NCBI RefSeq assembly: GCF_000513135.1
Contig: NZ_BAUV01000023.1
Location: 1-64,000 of the forward strand
Origin: Halalkalibacter akibai JCM 9157
GTDB lineage: Bacteria; Bacillota; Bacilli; Bacillales; Bacillaceae_D
Length of the DNA: 64,000 nt
Direction of reading: 5' to 3'
The translations under genes and the position numbers were made by a program. Shown here in pieces: positions 1 to 7,786 of this stretch. Below the pieces are notes generated by a model. That model saw nothing but the letters and a program-made list of their open reading frames with translations. It was not told the origin of the DNA and ran no database searches. The first letter of the stretch is position 1. The number at the start of each line of letters is the position of its first letter.

Positions 1-50
1 TCTGACCCCCATTGCTTTAAAGCTTTAACGTGGTGGGGGTCAGACCCCTC
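1..50. repeat. Palindromic GGGGGTCAGACCCC repeat, copy 1 (cut by window start)
   Basis: The unit has two arms, each itself an inverted repeat (TCTGACCCCC and GGGGGTCAGACCCC), around an asymmetric core GCTTTAAAGCTTTAACGT. The left arm is truncated by the window edge. The same unit recurs at 3731-3784 and 4034-4087 in the same orientation. It looks like a REP/MITE-type element; no transposase that could mobilise it is present here. Confidence 0.85.
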
Positions 51-306
51 AAAAAGGGGTGCGAAATTTGTCGATTTGTGTTTCTTTTCTTGTGATAAAA
101 TGATACGATGCTACTAACTTATGTTGTTTTTTGCTAGAGTAAGCGTTGTGTAAATGGACATTCCAAATATTACGTTTTACTTGATTCTATAAATAGAAAT
201 ATAATAACGTTGATGATTAGAGCTTTTTTCATATTTTAGGATAGGTTAGAGGTTAGATAGTAATAGGATACAAGCTACTATGAAATTTGAATAAGAGGGT
301 ATTGTG
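51..306 (+). other. Non-coding upstream region of the first hydrolase gene
   Basis: No ORF with a ribosome binding site is seen. A possible sigma-A promoter is TTGATG (210-215), a 16-base spacer, then TATTTT (232-237), about 70 bases before the start codon. It is a weak match only. Confidence 0.35.
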
Positions 307-1068
307 ATGCAAAAAGAAACGATTATTTTTTTACATGGAATAGTAGGAAATAAGAATGCTTTTCAAAGAGAAATGATCCAATTGAATCATGAATATCACT
401 GTATCGCTTACAATTTCTATAACTCTGCTGAGTTAGGTGAAGCAAACCAGCTTACTTTAGATAGGCTAGTGGAACAGCTTTATTCTATATTTGAAAAAGG
501 TAGAGTGAAAAAAGCTCACTTATGTGCTCTCAGTTTTGGAAGTATAGTATCCATGGCCTTTGCTAGTAAATATCCTAATATGGTTATAAGTATGACGTTT
601 GTCGGGGGCTATTGTTGTGGTGTCCGTTCGCAATTTCAGGCAAACATCGTAAGATTACTAGAAATGAGACAGAAGCTTGAATATAACATGTGGTTAAACC
701 AATGTGCGCGACTGATGAATCCAAATAGAGAACTTCTGAATGAAAACTCAGAAGCTATTTTTGCTAAATATGCCGGAGAACTCGATCCAGACATGTTTGA
801 ACAGGTCTTGAGGTTAAACGTTGAGATTGATTCGCCGGCAATTCTTTCGCAAATACAAACTCCTATTTTATGGTTAATGGGAGAGTATGATGATTTGTAT
901 AAAGGTACTCTTACTGCTATAGATCAATATAATCTAAATGTTGTATATAAAGAGTTAACCCATGCTGGACATGCAGCGCATTTTCACAATCCTTATCAGT
1001 TCATGTCTTATTTTCAATCTTTTTTAACAAAAGTCCAGTCTAAGAATCTAAGCGGTTTAGTCGTTTAA
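307..1068 (+). CDS. Alpha/beta hydrolase fold protein
   Basis: A 253-residue cytoplasmic protein with no signal peptide. It has the alpha/beta hydrolase layout: the oxyanion-loop motif FLHGIVGN near residue 10, the nucleophile elbow ALSFGS near residue 75 (Ser about 76, with Ala replacing the first Gly of GxSxG), an acid in MGEYDD near 195, and a histidine in HAGHAAH near 220. The substrate cannot be told; esterase, lipase or a haloperoxidase-like enzyme are all possible. ATG 307 is preferred over the overlapping GTG 304 because AGAGGG at 294-299 is then 7 bases upstream. The gene stands alone between repeat copy 1 and the GGDEF-EAL gene. Confidence 0.75.
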   Translation: MQKETIIFLHGIVGNKNAFQREMIQLNHEYHCIAYNFYNSAELGEANQLTLDRLVEQLYSIFEKGRVKKAHLCALSFGSIVSMAFASKYPNMVISMTFVGGYCCGVRSQFQANIVRLLEMRQKLEYNMWLNQCARLMNPNRELLNENSEAIFAKYAGELDPDMFEQVLRLNVEIDSPAILSQIQTPILWLMGEYDDLYKGTLTAIDQYNLNVVYKELTHAGHAAHFHNPYQFMSYFQSFLTKVQSKNLSGLVV

Positions 1069-1198
1069 GGGACAAGCTTAATAGATTTTAACGAAGCTGG
1101 CCCTCTGCAATGGACAAGTAAGAAAGCGCCATACCTTGCCTGTTGTAGAGGTTTTTTAGATTTATTTTTTAAAAAGTTTAGGGTAAGGAGGTCATATT

Positions 1199-3721
1199 GT
1201 GTCAATTAAAAAGAAACTACCTTTGATATTCACGACATTGGTATTATGTATTTTAATAGCAAATAGCACACTGCACTACATGCGGTCAAAAGAAAAGCTA
1301 ATAGAGTTTAATGAAAAAGAGATAGAATTGATTATTCAGGAAGTATCTTATCAGGTGGAGAATTCAAGAAATGGGGCGCTCTATGTAGAAGATATTATAG
1401 CGAGAGAGTTGAGAACGGCTTCAATCGCCATTAGAAATGCCCTTCCATCTAACTATGAAGATGTTTCGAACGAGCAACTAAGCCAGCTTGCTGAAGAACT
1501 GATGATTTCTCATATCACGTTACTAGCGGAGACAGAGGACGACATTATCGGAGTAAAGTCTTCTGATCCGCATGAAATTGACATGTCTACAAAAGAGTGG
1601 CTATTTTGGTACGATGCTTTTAAGCAGCTTTTTGCTTTGTCTCCAGTAACAGTCGAGGAGGGATTAGCACTACCAAACTATTGGTCAGGTCCGATGGAGG
1701 TTGCTGCTAGTAATCCTGACCATACGGATAAATGGGGTTATTTTCATGATGGATCGACGGATTATATTATAAATCCCTATTTCAGAGACAACCAGGTGCT
1801 AGAGTATGAGACGCTGTTTGGACCAACAAATATCATGAACCGATTTACGAATAAACTTGAAGGTGTTCTAGAGCTTTCCGTGTTTAATCCGAAAAACTTT
1901 GGTCAAGAAACGGAAATGATCCATCAAAATGGTTATAGCTTTATCCGACTTGCCGATCAACCGGTTTGGTATGGTTCGTATGATTACGTTAACCAAGCAC
2001 TGGATGCAGAATTGGTTCAAAAAGCTGTAACAACGGGAGAAACACAAAAATATCTGGAAGAAATCAATGGAAAACTTGTTTCGAAAACGCTTGTCCCCAT
2101 TGATACGGATACAAGTGATCCTTATGTCATTGGTGTAGCATATGATTATAGCTTAATTCAGGATGAGCTTAACAAAGAATTTTGGCAGCACTTCTTTTTA
2201 ACGATTCCATTTGTTTTACTTGTTTTGTTGACTAGCTTTGTTTTCTCACGTTCAATTACGAAGCCAATCAGTTACATTGATGAAGAGCTAAATAAGATTG
2301 CTGAAGGTAAATTTGGAGGAAATGTCATTTTAGACAGAAAAGATGAGTTAGGTCATCTTGCGCAAAATGTAAATGCCTTATCCAAATCTTTACAGAATTA
2401 TGTTGCTGATCTCGAAGAAAGTCAGGAAGTCATTCAGTTTCAAGCGAATCACGATCCATTGACAGGTTTATATAATAGAAGATTTTTCCAAGAAGAGTTA
2501 AGTAAGAAGGTTGATCAAGCAAAGAAAACAGGTGAAACCGTTGCAGTATTGTTTGTGGACATTGATCGTTTTAAAGATGTCAATGACACGCTTGGGCATG
2601 CTAAAGGAGATCAACTTATTCAATTAATATCTGAGCGTCTTAAAAATTGTTTAACTGGAAAGAACAGTGTACTGACTAGGCAGGGTGGCGACGAGTTTGT
2701 TGTGTTGTTTAGCGACCTGGAAGTTGAGGAAGTAATAGAGATCGCCAATAAGATTACTATGAAGATTAATCAACCGTTTATGCTTGATGAGAATGAAGTA
2801 ATTGTTGGCGCAAGTTGTGGCATTAGTTTGTGTCCTACCCACACAGAAAATATGGAAAATCTCATGATTTATGCTGATGGAGCTATGTATGCGGCCAAAA
2901 AACAAGGCGGCAACCAAGTGGTTATATATAATGAAGAAATAAGCAAAGCAAAAAATAAGAAGCTTCAAATTGAAGCACGTTTACGAAAAGCAATTAAGAA
3001 TGAAGAAATTGAAGTATATTACCAGCCTAAAATAGATGCCCGTACCGAGGTTCTAACAGGGGTGGAGGCGTTGCTCAGATGGACAGATGAGGAACTAGGT
3101 TTTGTACCACCAGATGTGTTTATTGCAATAGCAGAAGAAGCTGGACTTATCCATCCTCTATGGGAAATTGCAATGAAGAAAGCAAGCTCGCAAATAACGA
3201 GTTGGAATAAAGATCGGGCTCGACCATTAAGTCTTGCTGTCAATTTCTCAGCAAAACAATTCCAAGACCCTTGTTCTCTTGTGAAGCAGGTAAAGGAAAT
3301 TTTATCAGAATATCAACTAGCGCCAAATCTGTTTGAAATAGAAATCACAGAAAGCACTCTCCTGTTTAATACGAAAGAAACTACACGAGCTTTAGAAACT
3401 TTACAAGAATTCGGTATTTCAATCTCTATTGATGATTTTGGAACCGGCTATTCTTCATTTAGTTACTTGAAAACATTACCGATTAATACGCTGAAAATTG
3501 ATCGCTCTTTCATCCAAGATATAAAAGAAGATCATAGTAATTCGGAAATTGCAGAAGCGATTATTAACCTTGCACGTAGCCTTAAGCTCCATGTCATAGC
3601 AGAAGGGGTAGAAGAAGACTACCAAAAAGAGTTCTTACTAAAGCATGATTGTTATCACATGCAAGGGTATTTGTATAGTAAGCCACTGAGTAAGGAAGAG
3701 TTTGAGAGAGTTTGGGTGTAG
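1199..3721 (+). CDS. Membrane-bound GGDEF-EAL cyclic-di-GMP protein
   Basis: An 840-residue protein with an N-terminal membrane anchor (about 8-27), a large extracytoplasmic sensory region (about 30-335), a second membrane segment (about 337-358), a HAMP linker (to about 412), a GGDEF domain and an EAL domain. GGDEF is intact at 496-500, but the product-inhibition RxxD site is absent: G and S stand where R and D would be. The EAL domain keeps its signature (E623, VEALLRW), the ITES glutamate, DDFGTGYSSF, LKIDRSF, AEGVEE and the QGYLYSKP end, so phosphodiesterase activity is likely; whether the GGDEF half makes c-di-GMP or only senses GTP is open. GTG start with AAGGAGGT at 1185-1192. The stop lies only 9 bases before repeat copy 2. 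Confidence 0.9.
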   Translation: MSIKKKLPLIFTTLVLCILIANSTLHYMRSKEKLIEFNEKEIELIIQEVSYQVENSRNGALYVEDIIARELRTASIAIRNALPSNYEDVSNEQLSQLAEELMISHITLLAETEDDIIGVKSSDPHEIDMSTKEWLFWYDAFKQLFALSPVTVEEGLALPNYWSGPMEVAASNPDHTDKWGYFHDGSTDYIINPYFRDNQVLEYETLFGPTNIMNRFTNKLEGVLELSVFNPKNFGQETEMIHQNGYSFIRLADQPVWYGSYDYVNQALDAELVQKAVTTGETQKYLEEINGKLVSKTLVPIDTDTSDPYVIGVAYDYSLIQDELNKEFWQHFFLTIPFVLLVLLTSFVFSRSITKPISYIDEELNKIAEGKFGGNVILDRKDELGHLAQNVNALSKSLQNYVADLEESQEVIQFQANHDPLTGLYNRRFFQEELSKKVDQAKKTGETVAVLFVDIDRFKDVNDTLGHAKGDQLIQLISERLKNCLTGKNSVLTRQGGDEFVVLFSDLEVEEVIEIANKITMKINQPFMLDENEVIVGASCGISLCPTHTENMENLMIYADGAMYAAKKQGGNQVVIYNEEISKAKNKKLQIEARLRKAIKNEEIEVYYQPKIDARTEVLTGVEALLRWTDEELGFVPPDVFIAIAEEAGLIHPLWEIAMKKASSQITSWNKDRARPLSLAVNFSAKQFQDPCSLVKQVKEILSEYQLAPNLFEIEITESTLLFNTKETTRALETLQEFGISISIDDFGTGYSSFSYLKTLPINTLKIDRSFIQDIKEDHSNSEIAEAIINLARSLKLHVIAEGVEEDYQKEFLLKHDCYHMQGYLYSKPLSKEEFERVWV

Positions 3722-3730
3722 AGAGGCGGT

Positions 3731-3784
3731 GGGGTCTGACCCCCACCGCTTTAAAGCTTTAACGTGCTGGGGGTCAGACCCCTC
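3731..3784. repeat. Palindromic GGGGGTCAGACCCC repeat, copy 2
   Basis: Full unit: GGGGTCTGACCCCC, core CGCTTTAAAGCTTTAACGT, GGGGGTCAGACCCC. It starts 9 bases after the GGDEF-EAL stop codon and could fold as a strong hairpin at the 3' end of that mRNA. No T-tract follows, so it is not a standard terminator. Confidence 0.9.
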
Positions 3785-3898
3785 AACAAAGCTGTATTTC
3801 AAATATATATTTCCCTGTTAGCAAACCTTACGAGGTTACTTACAGAATATTTTGTTATTGATATGATGAACCTAACAAAACAACGGGAGGTCATATAT

Positions 3899-3973
3899 AT
3901 GACAAATACAAAGCTTAAAAACCCAGGGATCTTTATGTTATTAGCTCTAACTTTTTCGGTGTTTTTCTCTTAA
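3899..3973 (+). CDS. Putative 24-residue hydrophobic micropeptide
   Basis: ATG 3899 follows GGGAGG at 3885-3890 with 8-base spacing. The peptide has a short polar start (MTNTKLKNPG) and one hydrophobic stretch (IFMLLALTFSVFF), the size of a single membrane helix. A perfect rho-independent terminator follows 25 bases after the stop, so the unit has an RBS, an ORF and a terminator. A longer reading of the same frame from 3764 would begin inside the repeat without an RBS and is not favoured. No family is recognised. It could be a small membrane or sporulation peptide, or chance. Confidence 0.45.
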   Translation: MTNTKLKNPGIFMLLALTFSVFFS

Positions 3974-3997
3974 TGCGATGCGATCAATAGTAATGAA

Positions 3998-4031
3998 AGG
4001 AGAGCTGGCTAATGCCAGCTCTCCTTTTTTT
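3998..4031 (+). terminator. Rho-independent terminator after the micropeptide
   Basis: A perfect 12-bp stem (AGGAGAGCTGGC / GCCAGCTCTCCT) with loop TAAT, followed by T7. Confidence 0.9.
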
Positions 4032-4033
4032 GT

Positions 4034-4087
4034 GGGGGTCAGACCCCCATTGCTTTAAAGCTTTAACGTACTGGGGGTCAGACCCCC
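4034..4087. repeat. Palindromic GGGGGTCAGACCCC repeat, copy 3
   Basis: Full unit with arms GGGGGTCAGACCCCC and CTGGGGGTCAGACCCCC around the core TGCTTTAAAGCTTTAACGT. It starts right after the terminator T-tract. It contains the stop codon (TAA on the minus strand, 4055-4057) and the last codons of the neighbouring minus-strand gene, which suggests it inserted into that gene's 3' end. Confidence 0.9.
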
Positions 4088-5121
4088 ACAAAGGTTTTGC
4101 GCTTTTTGAATTTGATAAATTTGTTCCTTTAAAAGAGGAAGCTTCAACATAACCTGTCTTTTAATTTGGTCATCTACTGGCAAGTCCTCTATGTCTTCAA
4201 CAGAGTAATGAAGTGGCTTTTGGACTCTATCTAATAAAATAGCTTGTTCTTCTTTTGAGTATGAGAGAATGAACTCCTGTTGTTCAGAGGTTAAGGAGTG
4301 CAAAAGTTCCGTTCTTCTCTTGCTAACTGCCATTCCTTAACCTTTTGCTTTTGCTTCTCTAGCAGTGGTAAATTAAGCAGAATTTGTTTGTTGATGAATT
4401 CATCACATTCCGAAAGATCTTCAGGCTGAAAAAAACTCTCTATCACCCCATCCTCGACTAATAAAAGCAACTCTCTTCGGTCTTCCTTCGTCATCTTCAT
4501 CACAAACTGTTGCTGTTCTATCGACAATCGTTCGAAAAGTGCCGATAATTTCTTTTCCTCCTCATACGTTTGGTTAATCCGCTCAACCAAAGCAATCTGG
4601 TTATCCGATAATGGTAGACCCACTTCATACTGATCAATCAAATCCTGTGGAAGAGATAAATGCATATAAGCATGCAACGGAAAAAACAGATTCTTTTTGA
4701 ACTTTACTAGAATTTCATCTCTTTCAAGATCAATCGCATACATTCCCTTTTTCACATCTTTAATCACGGAAGAAGGAAGGGAGAGATAGTTTTCAAAACA
4801 GTTTTCTCCTAAATAACGAATGGCACCTTCTGCTTTTTTCCTGATGACATATTGAAAACGAAGGGTTTGTCCGCAATCACATTTATAAGGCCGCTTTTGA
4901 TATCCTCCGTCCTTCACATCAACCAAGATCCAGTCCTCAAGTCTCTCTTCTATGTCTTGATCACTCATCTTTTCATCTATGTCAATTCCTTTGAAGTTCG
5001 CTAACAGTTGGAGCCAACGACTTTTCTTTTTGATTTTCATCCGATTCGTTAAAAAGGAAACTTGCTCGTCGTTCAGTTGATTAATAACCAATTCTATGTC
5101 TTTCTTTGCTAGGAGTACCAT
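4055..5121 (-). pseudogene. Frameshifted Bacillus-type protein of unknown function (DUF3895-like)
   Basis: Two overlapping frames make one gene of about 355 residues if one base is restored between about 4291 and 4333. The first part (from ATG 5121, GGAGGTG upstream) has an N-terminal helical segment, then a cysteine-containing segment (RPYKCDCGQTLRFQYVIRKK followed by a YLGENCFENYL segment) that may bind a metal. The C-terminal part holds two related helical repeats, one on each side of the frame break: EQQQFVMKMTKEDRR...LNLPLLEKQ and EQQEFILSYSKEEQA...LKLPLLKEQ. From memory the N-terminal half resembles the Bacillus family DUF3895; the function is unknown. The final 11 or so residues come from repeat copy 3, so the natural C-terminus is lost. 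Confidence 0.6.
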
Positions 5122-5441
5122 TGGTTTGACACCTCCATGGAAGAATTCTATTAAATATATTCATAGATATGTTAGGGCTAAGAGATTTATACCATAATAA
5201 GGATCCTTTGTATTTCTTTATAAAAAGCATTCTTGCTATGAGTAGAGAGGATGCTTTTTTCGTTGGATGATAAGTGAACGTTTTGTGTATATTTATAAGT
5301 TCATTTTAATTGTTTTTCTACGTTAAAAAGGCTTAGTACCAGTCACCAGTGCTCTTTTTTAACACTCAAAAGTGCAAATTACCTCTTTTCTTATAGTGAT
5401 ATAATGAAGCGGAGCTAGATCCATGAAATGAGGGATAGAGA
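5122..5441. other. Divergent intergenic region with one hairpin
   Basis: No supported gene. An imperfect hairpin at 5222-5261 (AAAAGCATTCT ... AGAGGATGCTTTTTT) has T-rich flanks on both strands and may be a terminator or leader structure. The rest should hold the promoters for the divergent genes on each side, but no convincing -35/-10 pair was found. Confidence 0.4.
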
Positions 5442-6490
5442 ATGAATGTATTTTTAACAGGTGCTTCAGGATTTTTAGGTAAGAAATTAATTTCGAGGCT
5501 TATCAAACAAGGGCACTTCTTATATGTTTTAGTGCGAAATGAAAAGAAGGTTCATGAGTAGAAAAATTGTTAACGCATACAGAAACGAAACAAGTATCTT
5601 TTGTTTATGGCGATATCACCAACCCTTCCTTAGTAAGGGAGACGGGCACAATGGTGGATTTAACCAATAAGGTTGATGTCGTTTATCATATGGCAGCATT
5701 ATTATCATTTGATGAAGACAGGAAGGAAGAGACGTTCCATGTAAATGTGGAAGGGACTCGGCATGTACTTGAATTTTCAAAACAAATTCAAGTGAAAAAA
5801 TTGATTTATGTGAGTACGGCTTATACTGTGGGCATGGATGTAGTTGGGCATGAGCAACTATATTCAACGAACCGAGATTATGTAAATTATTACGAGCAAA
5901 GTAAAGCAGCGGCTGAACAATTAGTATTTTCATATAAAAACGATTTTGAAGTGATGATTATGAGACCTGCTATTATCATCGGTGATTCTAAAACGGGTGA
6001 GGCTGACACCAATTTTGCCCTGTACGGACTTCTGAAGGGAGTCAGAATTGTGAAGCGTATGGTTGGTAGCGATAAACCGTTTAGGCTTCTACTAGACGGT
6101 GAAACCAATTCCAATCTGGTTCCTGTTGACTACGTCGCTGACGTTCTATCGTGTGCCATTGAACATGGAGCGCATGAGACGATCTATAACATCACAAATA
6201 ACCATCCTCTTCAAAATAAGGTGATGTTAGAGATTATCAAAAAAGCACTCGATTTTCCCAATTTAGAAATTGCGTCAAAAGACCTTCTGCATACGTTAAC
6301 GAAGGAAGAGTTGATTCTACATGAACGCTTAAGAGTATTTGAGAATTATCTTTCACGTTCTATTCAGTTTGAAAGTCGAAATACTAGTGATTTATTAAAA
6401 GCAGCCAATATAGCGGAATTAGACTTGGACAAAGATCTTCTTGAACATATGATTACTAGCTATTTAAAGCCGAATTTAGTTTTACAATAA
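5442..6490 (+). pseudogene. Extended SDR / NAD-dependent epimerase-type oxidoreductase, frameshifted near its N-terminus
   Basis: ATG 5442 (GAGGGA at 5430-5435) opens a frame with the Rossmann fingerprint TGASGFLG that ends at a TAG at 5559-5561. The rest of the protein continues one frame back from about 5560: KVDVVYHMAALLSF, the IYVSTAYTVG strand, and the active-site pair in YYEQSK (YxxxK). Restoring one base near 5556-5561 gives a normal protein of about 349 residues. The break removes the cofactor-binding motif, so without repair the product would be inactive. The sequence is nearest to the SDR group that includes epimerases and fatty acyl/thioester reductase-like NAD-binding proteins. 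It probably forms a unit with the hydrolase 37 bases downstream. Confidence 0.75.
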
Positions 6491-6527
6491 AAGGACGATA
6501 TTCAAATGAGCAGGAAGTGAATATAGA

Positions 6528-7337
6528 TTGCTAGATTATAAAAAAAGTATCATTAGCCCGAATCACGATTGGATCGTGTTTCTACATGGATTTGGTGGGA
6601 ACCACACTATTTTTTACAAACAGATAGAGCAGTACGAGAAAAACTACAATCTGCTGTTTATTGACTTACCTGGACATGGTACCTCAACGGCTTTGGCCAC
6701 ATTGGACCATACAGTAGAGAAAATTACAAAAGAAATCATTAAGGTAATAGATGAATTAGCGATAGTTGAATTTCATATTGTTGGATTTTCGCTTGGTACG
6801 ATCTTCGCACAGGAAATGATCGCCGAAGCTCAAGATAGAATTAAATCTGTCGTCTTGGCTGGTGCGGTTATCAAATGGAACTGGTGGTCCAAGCTATTGG
6901 TGAAAACCTCGTATCAAGTCCGCTTTCTTGCTCCTTATATGATTTTTTATAAAATCTTTGCGCTGTTAATGATGCCAAGAGAAAATCATAGCAGATCAAG
7001 AAATATCTTTATAAAGGAAGCAACGAAATTAGGAAGAGCTGAATTTATGAAATGGGCAAAGCTCGCAATAAAGCCGGAATTAGCTTATCAGAATGCAACT
7101 AAGATTTCGAATTCAATTCCCAAGCTCTATGTCTTAGGCAGAGACGATCACATGTTTATTCAATCTGCCGCGCATGCAGCTAGCATAGATTCATATGCTG
7201 AGTTGGAAATTATCGAAGAAGCAGGGCATGTTTGCATCATTGAAAAGGCAATAGAATTTAATAGAGTATCTTTAAAATTTCTTAAGCAACACCAGAGTGA
7301 ATCAAACGATTGGGGCATTAAAAGGGAAATAGGATAG
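6528..7337 (+). CDS. Alpha/beta hydrolase fold protein
   Basis: 269 residues with an intact triad: oxyanion loop FLHGFGGNH (about 18-26), nucleophile GFSLG (Ser 88), acid in LGRDDHMF, and histidine in EEAGHVCIIE. The middle part carries a lid-like helical insert. TTG 6528 is used as start because AGGAAGTGA at 6512-6520 is correctly spaced and no in-frame ATG is near. It follows the SDR gene closely, so the two likely share a transcript. Substrate unknown; an ester or thioester would suit the SDR partner, but that is inference. Confidence 0.8.
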   Translation: MLDYKKSIISPNHDWIVFLHGFGGNHTIFYKQIEQYEKNYNLLFIDLPGHGTSTALATLDHTVEKITKEIIKVIDELAIVEFHIVGFSLGTIFAQEMIAEAQDRIKSVVLAGAVIKWNWWSKLLVKTSYQVRFLAPYMIFYKIFALLMMPRENHSRSRNIFIKEATKLGRAEFMKWAKLAIKPELAYQNATKISNSIPKLYVLGRDDHMFIQSAAHAASIDSYAELEIIEEAGHVCIIEKAIEFNRVSLKFLKQHQSESNDWGIKREIG

Positions 7338-7412
7338 TAAACACTAGTGAAAACCACTCCTTCTGTGAATAGTATTATTCAGTTAGAGAATCAAAACCTT
7401 CTAAAAAAGGAA

Positions 7413-7458
7413 AAATCCTCTCCGTAATTGTTTTCTAAACATATGGAGGGTTTTTTTG
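7413..7458 (+). terminator. Weak terminator-like hairpin
   Basis: ATCCTCTCCGTA pairs imperfectly with TATGGAGGGTTT, followed by T7. It is in the right place to end the SDR-hydrolase transcript. Confidence 0.4.
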
Positions 7459-7786
7459 ATTAAATCTTTTATTTCAATCCTTGCTCGCGTTATTTTTCTT
7501 TAAAACCTAAATATTTCCTGGGTGATAATACCTATAAATGTTTGAATATTACGAAAACCGAAAAAACTTTGTAGAAAATAACGCTCAGCTCTAAAAATCC
7601 TTTCGATTTCCGTCAGGTTATTCAAACTTTAGTCTCGGAGGGAATTTCCCCTTTACCTTGTATTTGTTATATATAAACATTTTTTACTAGAATTTATCAT
7701 ATTCCCCTTATTACTTTTGGAGGTGAAAAGTTCAGTATAGGGAATCTAGTAGCTTAAAAATAGAATATGAGAGGGTGTATTGTTAG
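7459..7786 (+). other. Upstream region of the Vpr-like protease gene
   Basis: AT-rich, no ORF. A GGAGGTG at 7719-7725 has no start codon at usable distance. A long leader of unknown role may be present; no clear promoter pair could be assigned. Confidence 0.4.

Noticed and set aside
2651-2968. Minus-strand frame inside the GGDEF-EAL gene
   Set aside because: Shadow of a well-supported coding region; low-complexity composition and no RBS.
3764-3973. 69-residue plus-strand frame starting within repeat copy 2
   Set aside because: The first part is repeat and non-coding DNA without an RBS; the internal ATG 3899 has a good RBS, so only the last 24 residues are kept.
1-4087. Composite transposon formed by the palindromic repeats
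   Set aside because: No transposase gene, no target duplication seen and the copies are in the same orientation; simple repeat spread explains it.
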